64,000 bases of DNA from Pseudomonas fluorescens. GTDB lineage: Bacteria > Pseudomonadota > Gammaproteobacteria > Pseudomonadales > Pseudomonadaceae. The stretch spans positions 1 through 64,000 of the forward strand of contig NZ_CABVHQ010000012.1 of assembly GCF_902497895.1 (NCBI RefSeq), written 5' to 3'. The position numbers and the translations under genes are program-made. How positions within the stretch are numbered: position 1 is the stretch's first letter; each line of letters starts with the position of its first letter. Shown here piece by piece: positions 43,596 to 52,761 of this stretch. A model generated the notes under the pieces. The model ran no database searches and had not been told where the DNA came from. It saw only the letters and a list, made by a program, of their open reading frames with translations.

Positions 43596-45776
43596 ATGCC
43601 CGCTTTCGTCAACTGCCAGCGCCTTAGGGTGGCGGCGACCCTGCAACGCTTCATCGATGATGAAGTCCTCCCAGGTACCGGCCTCGATCAACCAACCTTC
43701 TGGAGCGGCTTCGATGCGCTGGTGCATGAGCTGGCTCCGCAAAACCGCGCCTTGCTCGCCGAGCGCGATCGGCTGCAGAGCGAACTGGACACCTGGCACC
43801 GTGCTCATCCGGGACCGGTGAGCGACATGCCGGCCTATCGCAGTTTTCTCGACAGCATCGGCTACTTGCAGCCGCAACCCGCTCAAGTGCTGGTCAGCAC
43901 GGCCAATGTCGATAGCGAAATCAGCAGCCAGGCCGGGCCGCAGCTTGTGGTCCCGGCGGTGAACGCCCGTTATGCGCTGAATGCGGCCAATGCCCGCTGG
44001 GGTTCGCTGTATGACGCGTTGTACGGCACCGATGTGCTGTCCAATGAAGGCGGCGCAGCGCCAGGCGCGACTTATAACCCGGTGCGCGGGACGAAAGTCA
44101 TCGCCTTTGGGCGGGCTTTTCTCGATGAGATCGCGCCTTTGACCACTGGCTCCCATGCCGATGCGAGCAGCTACCGGATTGAGTCCGGCCAGCTGCAAGT
44201 GATCCTCAAAGACGCCAGTCAAACCACTCTGCTGCAGCCTGAAAAATATGTCGGCTATCAGGGCCAGGCAGCGCAACCCACTGCCATCCTGCTGAAGAAC
44301 CATGGCCTGCACGTGGAAATCCAGATCGACCCGGCCAGCACCATCGGCCGTGCCGACAACGCCGGGGTGAAAGACCTGCTGATCGAGGCGGCGCTGTCGA
44401 CCATCATCGATTGCGAAGACTCGGTCGCCGCGGTCGACGCCGACGACAAAGTGCAGGTGTATCGCAACTGGCTGGGTCTGATGAAGGGTGACCTGAAGGA
44501 GGATCTGGAAAAGAACGGCAAAACCATCACTCGCCGCCTCAATCCGGATCGAGAGTACAGCACTGCCGATGGCAGCTCCCTGACGCTGCACGGGCGCTCG
44601 CTGCTGTTCATTCGTAACGTGGGCCATCTGATGACCAGCCCGGCGATTCTTGACAGCGAAGGCCTTGAGATTCCGGAGGGCATCCTCGACGGCGTGGTCA
44701 CCAGCTTGATTGCCGTGCATGACCTCAAGCGTCGCGGCAACTCGCGCAGTGGCAGCGTCTATATCGTCAAACCGAAGATGCATGGCCCTGCCGAAGTGAC
44801 GTTTGCCGAGCAGCTGTTCAGTCGCATTGAGGACCTGCTGAATCTGCCACGGCACACCCTAAAGATGGGGATCATGGACGAAGAGCGCCGCACCAGCATC
44901 AACCTCAAGGCCTGCATCGCCGCCGCCTCGTCGCGGGTGGCCTTTATCAATACCGGTTTCCTCGACCGTACCGGTGACGAGCTGCATAGCGCCATGGAAG
45001 CCGGCGCCATGCTGCGCAAGGGCGACATGAAGAACAGCGCCTGGATCCAGGCCTACGAACGCAACAATGTGCTGGTGGGTTTGAACTGCGGCCTGCGCGG
45101 CCGGGCGCAGATCGGCAAAGGCATGTGGGCCATGCCCGACCGGATGGCCGACATGCTCGAACAGAAAATCGCCCACCCCAAGGCCGGAGCCAATATTGCC
45201 TGGGTGCCGTCGCCCACGGCAGCCACCCTGCACGCCCTGCATTATCACAAGGTCGATGTCCGCGCGGTGCAAGAAGCCCTGGAACAAATCGATCTGGCGG
45301 CCGTCAGCGAGGAAATTCTCAACGACCTGCTCACTGTTCCGGTGGCCACTTCGAGCCAATGGTCAGCCGAGGAGATTCGCGAGGAAGTCGAGAACAACGC
45401 CCAGGGCCTGCTCGGCTATGTGGTGCGCTGGGTCGAGCAAGGTATCGGCTGCTCCAAGGTGCCGGACATTCATGATGTCGGGCTGATGGAAGACCGCGCG
45501 ACCCTGCGCATTTCCAGCCAGCACATCGCCAACTGGCTGCGGCATGGGGTGATCGACCAGACACAGACCCTGGAGATCCTGCATCGCATGGCCCGGGTGG
45601 TCGATCAGCAGAATGCCGGGGATCCGCTTTACCACCCCATGGCCGCCGACTTCGACGGATCACTGGCCTTTCAAGCGGCCTGCGCGCTGGTGTTCCAGGG
45701 TTGTGAACAACCCAATGGCTACACCGAGCCGATGCTGCACAAGTTCCGGGCGGCGTTCAAGGGGGCTCGGCGCTGA
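43596..45776 (+). CDS. glcB: malate synthase G
   Basis: 726 aa from ATG 43596 (GGAG 9 bases upstream), the usual length. It condenses glyoxylate with acetyl-CoA to malate, the next step after glycolate oxidase. Visible signatures are [14 protein letters not shown] with the metal Glu and Asp, the [10 protein letters not shown] segment, [12 protein letters not shown] with the catalytic barrel Arg, and [11 protein letters not shown]. The C-terminal plug contains [20 protein letters not shown] with the catalytic Asp. It completes the operon 66 bp after glcG. Confidence 0.97.
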   Translation: MPAFVNCQRLRVAATLQRFIDDEVLPGTGLDQPTFWSGFDALVHELAPQNRALLAERDRLQSELDTWHRAHPGPVSDMPAYRSFLDSIGYLQPQPAQVLVSTANVDSEISSQAGPQLVVPAVNARYALNAANARWGSLYDALYGTDVLSNEGGAAPGATYNPVRGTKVIAFGRAFLDEIAPLTTGSHADASSYRIESGQLQVILKDASQTTLLQPEKYVGYQGQAAQPTAILLKNHGLHVEIQIDPASTIGRADNAGVKDLLIEAALSTIIDCEDSVAAVDADDKVQVYRNWLGLMKGDLKEDLEKNGKTITRRLNPDREYSTADGSSLTLHGRSLLFIRNVGHLMTSPAILDSEGLEIPEGILDGVVTSLIAVHDLKRRGNSRSGSVYIVKPKMHGPAEVTFAEQLFSRIEDLLNLPRHTLKMGIMDEERRTSINLKACIAAASSRVAFINTGFLDRTGDELHSAMEAGAMLRKGDMKNSAWIQAYERNNVLVGLNCGLRGRAQIGKGMWAMPDRMADMLEQKIAHPKAGANIAWVPSPTAATLHALHYHKVDVRAVQEALEQIDLAAVSEEILNDLLTVPVATSSQWSAEEIREEVENNAQGLLGYVVRWVEQGIGCSKVPDIHDVGLMEDRATLRISSQHIANWLRHGVIDQTQTLEILHRMARVVDQQNAGDPLYHPMAADFDGSLAFQAACALVFQGCEQPNGYTEPMLHKFRAAFKGARR

Positions 45777-45802
45777 GACAGTTGAGAGCATCAAGCACCG
45801 CT

Positions 45803-45904
45803 AAAAGATCGCAGCCTGCGGCAGCTCCTACGCCGACCGAGTACACCCGCGAGGTTGGGGGTGTACGCAATCCCTGTAGGAGCTGCCGCAGGCTGCGATC
45901 TTTT
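45803..45904. repeat. REPIN plus a small GCGAGCAGGCTCGC hairpin
   Basis: AAAAGATCGCAGCCTGCGGC at the left and its inverted copy ending GCTGCGATCTTTT at 45904. A further singlet hairpin (CATCGCGAGCAGGCTCGCGATG) lies at 45952-45973. They occupy most of the 365-bp gap after glcB; no gene is visible in the rest. Confidence 0.92.
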
Positions 45905-46141
45905 GCCGATCTGACATGCACCGAAAATCTCGGGTTTACCGCGTCATCGTTCATCGCGAGCAGGCTCGCGATGAGGCCCTCGCAGGCAACACATTTCCTG
46001 GCGAACGCATCTGGACATATAGACAGCCACGCCCAAGGGTGAAATACCGTGCCTAAGCCGAGTATGCTGTGACGACGCCACTACCCTGGATATGCAAGAC
46101 TGGCCATGAAGTCTGACGCTCAATCCCCATCAAGGCACCGG

Positions 46142-46579
46142 ATGACCACCAGCACCCCGCCCTGGCTGCAACCGGGCGACCGTGTCGTATTGTTCGACGG
46201 TGTCTGCAAGTTATGCAACGGCTCGGCGCGATTCCTGATCCGGCATGACCGCCACAGGATGATCAAGCTGGCGTCCATGCAATCGGTCGAAGGACAAGCC
46301 CTGCTGGCCTGGTTCTGCTTGCCGACCGAGCGTTTCGAGAGCATGGCCTTCATTGAAAACAACCAACTGTATGTGCGCTCCGAGGCGTTTGTGCGGGTCA
46401 TGAAGCATCTGCCCCAACCCTGGCCTCTGCTGAGCGTGATCAGCATCATTCCCAAAGCGATCAGAGACTGGTGCTACGACCGTATCGCGCAGAATCGTTA
46501 CCGGCTGTTCGGACGCTACCCTGTTTGCCAGTTGCCCAGCCCGGATCATAAAGGACGTTTCCTGGATGATCGGGACTGA
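46142..46579 (+). CDS. DCC/DUF393 thiol-disulfide oxidoreductase family protein
   Basis: 145 aa from ATG 46142 (AAGG about 8 bases upstream); ATG 46106 is possible. The family signature DGVCKLCNGSARFLIRHD provides the redox CxxC. The usual DCC tail is present too: AFVRVMKHLPQPWPLL and then RIAQNRYRLFGR. Members have a thioredoxin-like fold, but their partners are unknown. Confidence 0.9.
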   Translation: MTTSTPPWLQPGDRVVLFDGVCKLCNGSARFLIRHDRHRMIKLASMQSVEGQALLAWFCLPTERFESMAFIENNQLYVRSEAFVRVMKHLPQPWPLLSVISIIPKAIRDWCYDRIAQNRYRLFGRYPVCQLPSPDHKGRFLDDRD

Positions 46580-46670
46580 AGCGGTATCCAGGAGAGCAGC
46601 GCCCCCACATAAATCGCCGAGCTCATTACAACCTTGAGCTTGGCGGCCTATCAACCTCAGGTATTGTTCA

Positions 46671-47468
46671 GTGCTGATTCTCAAACTGTTGGTGGTCCCT
46701 GGATTTTTATTGCTGGTTTCCCTGGCCGGCAGACGCTGGGGGCCCAGCGTTGGCGGATGGCTGGCGGGGTTCCCGGTGGTGGTCGGGCCGATTCTGTTTT
46801 TCCTCGCCATCGAACAAGGTCAAGTGTTCGCCGCCCAGGCCTCGGTTGCGGCACTCCTGGCGGTGTTTGCGATGATCGCGTTCAGCATCGTCTACGCCCA
46901 GGTCGCGCAAAAGCTGGCATGGCCCTGGGCATTGTCGATCGCCGTGGCGGTCTGGGCCGTGGCGGCCGCGGTACTCTCGTGGGTCCCCTCTTCCATCGTG
47001 TTCTCGATCCTCTTTGCGGCCACCGCGCTGCTCGCCGCGCCACACTTGTTTCCAGCCGTGCAACCGCTGGCGGTAGCGCCTGCGCCCAAGTCCGACAAAC
47101 TTTTCTATCGCATGCTCGCCGGCGCGCTGCTGACGCTGGCGGTGACCACGCTGGCCAGCACCGTGGGCGAACGCTGGAGCGGGTTTCTCGCGGTGTTCCC
47201 GGTGCTCGGCAGCGTACTGGCGGTGTTCTCCCATCAAAGCCGCGGCCCGGCGTTTACCGCCGCGTTGCTCAGAGCCACGGCTACCGGTTTGTATTCGTTC
47301 GCGGCGTTTTGCCTGGTGCTGGCGCTGGCATTGCCGAAGTTGGGATTGCTGGCCTTTGTGCTGGCAGTCACGGTTTCATTGCTGGTGTTGGCTGGCAGCA
47401 AGCACCGGGTGGCCCGACATTCGAAAAACGCCTACACCACAGCCACTGGCCGACAGCCGAGACCTTGA
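46671..47468 (+). CDS. polytopic inner-membrane protein
   Basis: 265 aa from a GTG start at 46671, read from the composition and helix pattern. About eight hydrophobic helices are arranged as two similar halves: GGWLAGFPVVVGPILFFLA in the first and WSGFLAVFPVLGSVLAVFS in the second. That repeat suggests an inverted-repeat transporter or a duplicated domain. I do not recognise a named family. Confidence 0.75.
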   Translation: MLILKLLVVPGFLLLVSLAGRRWGPSVGGWLAGFPVVVGPILFFLAIEQGQVFAAQASVAALLAVFAMIAFSIVYAQVAQKLAWPWALSIAVAVWAVAAAVLSWVPSSIVFSILFAATALLAAPHLFPAVQPLAVAPAPKSDKLFYRMLAGALLTLAVTTLASTVGERWSGFLAVFPVLGSVLAVFSHQSRGPAFTAALLRATATGLYSFAAFCLVLALALPKLGLLAFVLAVTVSLLVLAGSKHRVARHSKNAYTTATGRQPRP

Positions 47469-47590
47469 GGAATGATGCCAGCGACCACCGCCAATGGAGA
47501 GGCACCGCCGTTCGGAACATCGCGCTGGAGTGAGTCACCACGACCATGGGATGATCGCGCCCCCCGCGTGATCACCCCTGGAGAGTTTGA

Positions 47591-48172
47591 ATGTCATTGT
47601 TTGGGAAAAAAGCCGCTGCCTTGTTCTTCGCAGCGATTACCAGCTTCGGCGCCATAAGCGCCCATGGGGCCACCCAGCCAGCGGCAAATACCTCGACCGC
47701 ACAAGAAATCTTCGCCCTGGGCGGCAAATTCGCCTTCAACCTGCCTGAGGGCTTCGAGGCCAACCCGTTGCCCCCTGGCGACTCGGCCAGCGGCACTGCC
47801 GGGGCGATGGGGACCATGTACACCAACCCAACCAGCAAGACCGTGGTCATGGTCGCCGAAACCCTGCGCACCGATGGTGTGCAAATCAAAGACAACGACA
47901 GCCAGTTCCTCGATAGCGCAGTGGAAAGTTTCCTGGAGAAACAAGACACGACCTTGCCCGACTTCAAGAAAACCGGCGAAAACAAACTGACCATCAAAGG
48001 CCTTGGCCTGCGCCAGGTCGACAGCACCGCGACCATGGGCGGCGGCAAAACCCTGGGCACTACGTTACTGGCCGGCTCAGGCATTCGCATCCTGGTGATC
48101 CAGATCATCTCCCGTGCCGATAATCCCACTGGGCATGCGGCACTGGTCAGGCAGATTACCGGCGGAAAATAA
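47591..48172 (+). CDS. exported protein of unknown function
   Basis: 193 aa with a Sec signal (AAALFFAAITSFGAISAHG, about residues 8-26, cleavage after AHG). GGAG lies upstream at 47580. The mature domain alternates beta strands (KFAFNLPEGFEANPLPPG, KTVVMVAETLRT, GSGIRILVIQIISR). It recalls small periplasmic single-domain proteins, but no motif identifies a function. Confidence 0.8.
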   Translation: MSLFGKKAAALFFAAITSFGAISAHGATQPAANTSTAQEIFALGGKFAFNLPEGFEANPLPPGDSASGTAGAMGTMYTNPTSKTVVMVAETLRTDGVQIKDNDSQFLDSAVESFLEKQDTTLPDFKKTGENKLTIKGLGLRQVDSTATMGGGKTLGTTLLAGSGIRILVIQIISRADNPTGHAALVRQITGGK

Positions 48173-48204
48173 CCAGGCGCGCAGTGGCTGACAGCGCTTT
48201 TTAT

Positions 48205-48921
48205 TTACTGATTGATGCGCTGCAACCAGCTGTTCAGATCCTGCATCTCAGTAGCATTGATGCTGTGACCCATTCCCGGATAGGCATGGAACTCAGGCTT
48301 CAGGGACAGGCTTTTCAGCAGGCTGTCGGCATCGCTGCCATCGCTGTAGGGAAGCAGCCGATCGGCCGTGCCGTGGCCGATAAAAATCGCCAGGGATTCG
48401 AGTTTTTTGTCGGGTTTGAGCTGAGACTGCAACACGGGTAAAACCCGGCCACTCAACGCCGCGATCCCGCGCACCAGCTGTGGATGGCGCAGGCCCACCT
48501 CGTAGGACATCATTGCCCCCTGGCTGAAACCCAGCAGAAAAACCTTGTCGCTTTGGGTGTGATATTTCGCGGTGGCCTGGGCGATGAAGTCGACGAGCAG
48601 CCTGGCACTGCTGCTCAGGTCATCGGTCTCGCCGTCGTATGCCCCCTCGCCTTTCTTGTGAAACCACTGATAACTGTCGGCATCCAGTGCCTGCGGCGCG
48701 CGTACGGAAACCACCGTGTACCCGGCTGGCAGCTCATCCTTGATGCCGAACAGATCCTCCTCATTGCTGCCATAACCATGCAGCACAATCACCAGCGGCT
48801 GGTTGCGTGAGTCAGGGTCGGCCTGCTCCAGATACTGCAGTGGCAGATCGGTTTGCAGCGCGGTTTGCGGGTGTGCGGCGGTGGATACCAACAGCAGCGC
48901 CATGGCCAAAAACTTCAACAT
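48205..48921 (-). CDS. exported carboxylesterase/phospholipase (alpha/beta hydrolase)
   Basis: 238 aa from ATG 48921, with AAGGA about 7 bases upstream; a longer frame to 48966 is less likely because it displaces the signal peptide. The signal peptide is about residues 1-18 (LKFLAMALLLVSTAAH). The core has VIVLHGYGSNEEDLF (oxyanion region), the nucleophile elbow GFSQGAMMS, an Asp in GHGTADRLLP, and the catalytic His in YPGMGHSI. It is related to the PF02230 phospholipase/carboxylesterase group, usually cytosolic; the signal peptide here points to periplasmic or outer location. Confidence 0.9.
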   Translation of the reverse strand: MLKFLAMALLLVSTAAHPQTALQTDLPLQYLEQADPDSRNQPLVIVLHGYGSNEEDLFGIKDELPAGYTVVSVRAPQALDADSYQWFHKKGEGAYDGETDDLSSSARLLVDFIAQATAKYHTQSDKVFLLGFSQGAMMSYEVGLRHPQLVRGIAALSGRVLPVLQSQLKPDKKLESLAIFIGHGTADRLLPYSDGSDADSLLKSLSLKPEFHAYPGMGHSINATEMQDLNSWLQRINQ

Positions 48922-49003
48922 AGTCCTTCCTTTACTGCACAGCGGGTTCGCGCCAGAGCCTAGCACTGTGAGGCGGGATCACGAAGGTTCTTCAACTGGA
49001 CAC

Positions 49004-49174
49004 TGTGGGAGCGGGCTTGAACCCCGTAGCAGCTGCCGAAGGCTGCGTTCAGGCCGGGGTCGCGCTCGACCGCAGCAGTCGCAAATCCTGCTTGCACGGA
49101 TTGTCTGGAATACCGCAGTGCCTGATTTTACGACCGCTTCGCGGCCGAACGCAGCCTTCGGCAGCTGCTACGGA
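49004..49174. repeat. REPIN (GTAGCAGCTGCCGAAGG family) preceded by part of a TGTGGGAGCG REP
   Basis: A truncated CACTGTGGGAGCGGGCTTGA piece (49004-49023) abuts GTAGCAGCTGCCGAAGGCTG. The inverted partner ends GCAGCCTTCGGCAGCTGCTA. Two REP families are therefore fused here. Confidence 0.85.
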
Positions 49175-49205
49175 CCGCGTGACCGGCATTGGGGCTTGCC
49201 CGCGA

Positions 49206-49985
49206 TTACTCGCCGTACACGTCGAACTTGAAGTACTTGTCTTGCACTTGCTTGTACTTGCCGTTGGCGCGGATTTCGGTGATGGCGGTGTTGAATTTCT
49301 CCGCCAGCTCCTTATCGCCTTTGCGCACGGCGATGCCGGCGCCGCCACCGAAGTACTTCGGATCGTTGGATTCCGGGCCAACGAAAGCGAAGCCTTTACC
49401 AGCGTCGGTTTTCAGGAACCCGTCATCGAGGTTGACCGCGTCGGCCAGCAGCGCATCGAGACGACCGGAGACCATGTCCAGGTTGGCTTCCTGCTGAGAG
49501 CCATAGCGCACCAGGATGACACCGGCCGGCTGCAGCACTTCAGTGGCAAAGCGGTCGTGGGTACTGGCCCGCAGCACGCCGACTTTCTTGCCCTTGAGTT
49601 CGGTCAACGGGTCCTTGATATCGGTGCCGGCCTTCATCACGAAGCGCGCCGGAGTGTGATAGTACTTGATGGTGAAATCGACGTTCTTCTTGCGGTCGTC
49701 GGTGATGGTCATGGACGACAGGATCGCGTCGATTTTCTTGACCTTGAGCGCCGGGATCAGGCCATCGAACTCCTGCTCGACCCAGGTGCACTTGGCTTTC
49801 ATCTGCTCACACAGCGCGTCGCCGATGTCCACGTCGAAGCCGGTGAGTTTGCCGTCGGGGGTTTTCATCGAGAATGGCGGGTAACCGGCTTCAATACCGA
49901 TGCGGATCGGTTTGGCATCCTCGGCCACGGCGGACAGGGACAATACGGACAGTGCCAGGGCACCGAACATTGCTGATTTCTTCAT
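49206..49985 (-). CDS. polar amino-acid ABC transporter periplasmic binding protein (HisJ/ArgT type)
   Basis: 259 aa. The signal peptide is residues 1-21 ([17 protein letters not shown]). The SBP_bac_3 domain shows [40 protein letters not shown], and the [20 protein letters not shown] hinge. [16 protein letters not shown] and DLDAVLAD-like segments complete the two lobes. It matches lysine/arginine/ornithine/histidine binders. No permease or ATPase gene lies beside it, so it must work with a transporter encoded elsewhere. Confidence 0.93.
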   Translation of the reverse strand: MKKSAMFGALALSVLSLSAVAEDAKPIRIGIEAGYPPFSMKTPDGKLTGFDVDIGDALCEQMKAKCTWVEQEFDGLIPALKVKKIDAILSSMTITDDRKKNVDFTIKYYHTPARFVMKAGTDIKDPLTELKGKKVGVLRASTHDRFATEVLQPAGVILVRYGSQQEANLDMVSGRLDALLADAVNLDDGFLKTDAGKGFAFVGPESNDPKYFGGGAGIAVRKGDKELAEKFNTAITEIRANGKYKQVQDKYFKFDVYGE

Positions 49986-50150
49986 CTGTAGCTCCTGGAG
50001 GCGGAGATTCTTGTTTGGCAGATAATTCGATTGGCAGAAATCGAAGTGACCGGCAGTCTAGAGAGACGCAACAGCAGCCAATTGTGTCGATGCGACATTT
50101 AGTTATAAAGAAATCACGATCATGTCACAGACTGAAACAGAGGAATCGCA

Positions 50151-50807
50151 GTGTCGAACAATCCGACTTCGCTGAGCCTGATCCAGCACCATCCTGCCGA
50201 AGGACCGGGCGCCATCGGCCACTGGGCCAAGGCCCGGGGGGTAACCCTGAAGGTCTTTCGCGCCGACCTTGGCGAACTGCCAGCTGTCGGCGGCGCGCCG
50301 GTGATCATTCTGGGCGGGCCGTACGAAGCCAACGCCGGGCCGGATTGGCTGGGGGAGGAACGTCGCTGGTTGGCAGCTTGCCTGGCTCAGGACGCGCCGG
50401 TATTTGCGATCTGCCTGGGTGCGCAATTGCTGGCGCGGGCTCTGGGCGGGGATGTGCGGCGTATGGCCGAGACCGAGACCGGCTGGACCGAGGTGAGCTT
50501 TGCCGATGGCCGTTTATTGAAGGTGCTGGAATGGCACGAGGATGCGATCGAGCTGCCGCCGGATGCGCGGTTATTGGCCAGCAGTGCCCGCTGCGAGCAG
50601 CAGATGTACTCGGTCGGCCCGACGCGAGTCGGTCTGCAGTTTCATCCGGAGTGGAACGCTGAGTCGGTGGCGCAACTCAATGCGCACTTTGCCGAGGAGT
50701 CCCCCCTGCCCCGGGATCAGGATGACAGCGTCGCCCATGGGCAAGTCTTTGACTGGCTGCAAGGGACGCTGGATGAGTGGTGGGCGGTGCAGAGGGTTGC
50801 CGGTTAA
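50151..50807 (+). CDS. type 1 glutamine amidotransferase-like protein
   Basis: 218 aa from GTG 50151, with AGAGGA upstream. The class I GATase catalytic Cys is in AICLGAQLLA near residue 88, and the His and Glu are in LQFHPEW near residue 164. It resembles stand-alone GMP-synthase-like amidotransferases such as YfeJ or GuaA-homologues, without a fused synthetase domain. It is divergent from the amino-acid-binding protein gene. Confidence 0.88.
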   Translation: MSNNPTSLSLIQHHPAEGPGAIGHWAKARGVTLKVFRADLGELPAVGGAPVIILGGPYEANAGPDWLGEERRWLAACLAQDAPVFAICLGAQLLARALGGDVRRMAETETGWTEVSFADGRLLKVLEWHEDAIELPPDARLLASSARCEQQMYSVGPTRVGLQFHPEWNAESVAQLNAHFAEESPLPRDQDDSVAHGQVFDWLQGTLDEWWAVQRVAG

Positions 50808-50829
50808 TCAGCGGCTATGCGGCGCGGCC

Positions 50830-50932
50830 GAAAAGATCGCTGCCTGCGGCAGCTCCTACGCCGACCGTGTCCATCCGTAACTGCGGTGTACGCCAATCCC
50901 CTGTAGGAGCTGCCGCAGGCTGCGATCTTTTG
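50830..50932. repeat. REPIN (GATCGC...AGCTCCTAC family)
   Basis: GAAAAGATCGCTGCCTGCGG at the left and inverted GTAGGAGCTGCCGCAGGCTG onward at the right, followed by the GATCTTGATCTTCGACGG flank that is also seen at 31549. Confidence 0.92.
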
Positions 50933-51107
50933 ATCTTGATCTTCGACGGTCTTTAAAATCGCTTTTTCGACTATCAACATTCACAACCGATAACTGCACT
51001 CACCGGCCGTTCGACTACCCGACGGTATTCGGTTTGCCGCCGTCGGTGTATCGGGAGCGGTTTGGGGGTGGGGTCAAGGTTGGGTAATGGGGAGTGTTTG
51101 AGGGCCC

Positions 51108-51174
51108 ATCGCGAGCAAGCTCGCTCCCACAGGTACTGCGCAAATCCCTTGTGGGAGCGAGCTTGCTCGCGATG
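51108..51174. repeat. REPIN (GCGAGCAAGCTCGCTCCCAC family)
   Basis: Short, nearly perfect pair: CATCGCGAGCAAGCTCGCTC and inverted GAGCGAGCTTGCTCGCGATG with only a 24-bp spacer. Together with the REPIN at 50830 it fills the 400-bp gap before the cobF stop; no gene is visible. Confidence 0.93.
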
Positions 51175-51210
51175 AGGCCAGGACAGACAACGTGGCTTCC
51201 TGCTCGATGC

Positions 51211-51972
51211 TCAATCCCCAGGCTTTCGCAACAAATAGGTATCCATGATCCAGCCATTGGCCAGCCGTGCCGCTTTGCGCACCCGCTCGATCTCGTCGGC
51301 CACATCCTTGAGCTTGCCGGCGATCAGGATTTCATCCGGTGTGCCCAGGTAAGCCCCCCAGTAGATATCCAGATCCTGGTCGGCCACCCGCTGATAGGAA
51401 TCCTCGGCATCGAGCATCACCACCAGGCTGTCGGCGTCGCTGACCAGCCCGGCCGCGAGCCTGCGCCCGGTGGTGATTTCCACCGAGCGACCGATGCTGT
51501 TCAATGGCACTTTATGTTGTGCCGCCAGCGCCTGGACACTGGTGATGCCAGGGATGACCTCGAAGTCGAAGGTGCAGCGGCCACCAGCCAGGATCGTCTG
51601 GAGAATGCGGATGGTGCTGTCGTACAACGCCGGGTCGCCCCACACCAGAAACGCCGCACATTCGTCGTCGGCCATTTCGTCGTTGATCAGCCGTTCGAAG
51701 GTCTGCTGCTTGTCGCGGTTCAGATCATGCACGCTCGCGGTGTAGTCCACTTCGCCACGCACTCGCTCGGGGCTGTGGGCCTCGACAAAACGGTAGTCGC
51801 GCCCGGTGATATAGCGCTCGCAGATGTCATGCCGCAGGTCGGTGAGCTTGTCCTTGCTGCGGCCTTTATCCATGATAAAAAACACGTCGACCCGATTCAG
51901 CGCGTTGACCGCCTGCATCGTGATGTATTCAGGGTTACCGGCACCGATGCCGATGATCAGGATTTTCTTCAT
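51211..51972 (-). CDS. cobF: precorrin-6A synthase (deacetylating)
   Basis: 253 aa from ATG 51972. It is a tetrapyrrole methyltransferase-fold enzyme that converts precorrin-5 to precorrin-6A and releases acetate in aerobic cobalamin synthesis. The N-terminal SAM-binding loop GIGAGNPEYITMQAVNAL is typical of CobF, followed by FLVWGDPALYDSTIRI and VIPGITSVQALAA. It overlaps the preceding phosphatase-like gene by 4 bases. The other cob genes must be elsewhere. Confidence 0.94.
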   Translation of the reverse strand: MKKILIIGIGAGNPEYITMQAVNALNRVDVFFIMDKGRSKDKLTDLRHDICERYITGRDYRFVEAHSPERVRGEVDYTASVHDLNRDKQQTFERLINDEMADDECAAFLVWGDPALYDSTIRILQTILAGGRCTFDFEVIPGITSVQALAAQHKVPLNSIGRSVEITTGRRLAAGLVSDADSLVVMLDAEDSYQRVADQDLDIYWGAYLGTPDEILIAGKLKDVADEIERVRKAARLANGWIMDTYLLRKPGD

Positions 51973-52556
51973 GGGGTCATGGTCTCCGTGGCTGAGCGGT
52001 GTTCCTGCAACCGCAGGCGCCAGCGTCCGTTGAAGCGCAATTCGGTGGCCGACAACGGCTCGACATCGATCACATTGAAGGCCGCAGGCGGGCACTGCAT
52101 GACGTGCATGATCGCTGCCCGGATAACGAACGGGTGAGTAATCGCAAGGAAGTGTCCGGGGGTACTGCGCAACGTCTCCAGCCAATCCGCCACTCGCGCG
52201 CAAAGTTGTTCGATCGACTCGCCGCCGTGGGGCGCGCAACGGCTGTCGGTCAACCAGGCTTGAAGTGCCTCGGGTTCATGTTTTTGCAGGTCATCGATGG
52301 GCACGCCCTGCCAACGGCCCATGGCGCAATCCGCCAGCGCGGGGACGATCTGCATCTGCGCGCCGAACAGCTCGGCGGTTTGCCGGGCCCGAGCCTCAGG
52401 CGCACTGAGCAATTGCGGTGGTCGTTTGAAGTCGCCGGCCCGAGAGCCCCGCGCCACTTGCCAATCCATTTCGAGCGACTCGTCTAGGGCAAAACGCGCC
52501 AGCTTCCGGGCATCGGTGCGAGCATGGCAGATCAGGGTCAAACGGGTGGCTTGCAC
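51969..52556 (-). CDS. histidine-phosphatase superfamily protein with atypical active site
   Basis: 195 aa, coupled to cobF (ATGA overlap). The fold is recognisable (SAPEARARQTAELFG, the GRWQGVPIDDLQ segment, HGGESIEQLCARVADWLET, and the second active-site His in ITHPFVIRAA). However, the usual N-terminal RHG is CHA here (LICHART), so the phosphate-binding Arg is replaced by Cys. Position suggests a cobalamin role, for example as an alpha-ribazole phosphatase (CobC) relative, but catalysis may be altered or lost. Confidence 0.82.
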   Translation of the reverse strand: MQATRLTLICHARTDARKLARFALDESLEMDWQVARGSRAGDFKRPPQLLSAPEARARQTAELFGAQMQIVPALADCAMGRWQGVPIDDLQKHEPEALQAWLTDSRCAPHGGESIEQLCARVADWLETLRSTPGHFLAITHPFVIRAAIMHVMQCPPAAFNVIDVEPLSATELRFNGRWRLRLQEHRSATETMTP

Positions 52557-52761
52557 GGTAAAACACTCAGATTATGGCAATCGCTGGATTTGTATCATGT
52601 TTCGAGGAAAGCTTCAGGGTTCTCCACATACCAGGAGAGCAGTCTTTTGCAGAATGAAGTTCGGAAGAAACTTCGTTTGTCAGCGTCCCTTGCCCCGGAC
52701 AGAATCGGCCAACGAAAAACCCTTTGAACCCACGATTTTCATTGCGCCAGGAATTCTGTCT

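Noticed and set aside
42297..44855. 852-codon open frame on the minus strand across glcF-glcG-glcB
   Set aside because: It is antisense to three genes with complete catalytic motifs; long antisense frames are expected at high GC with this codon bias, and it has no domain or ribosome site.
52297..52761. Longer N-terminus for HglS
   Set aside because: It would be antisense to the histidine-phosphatase-like gene and move H70, H226 and E294 away from known positions.
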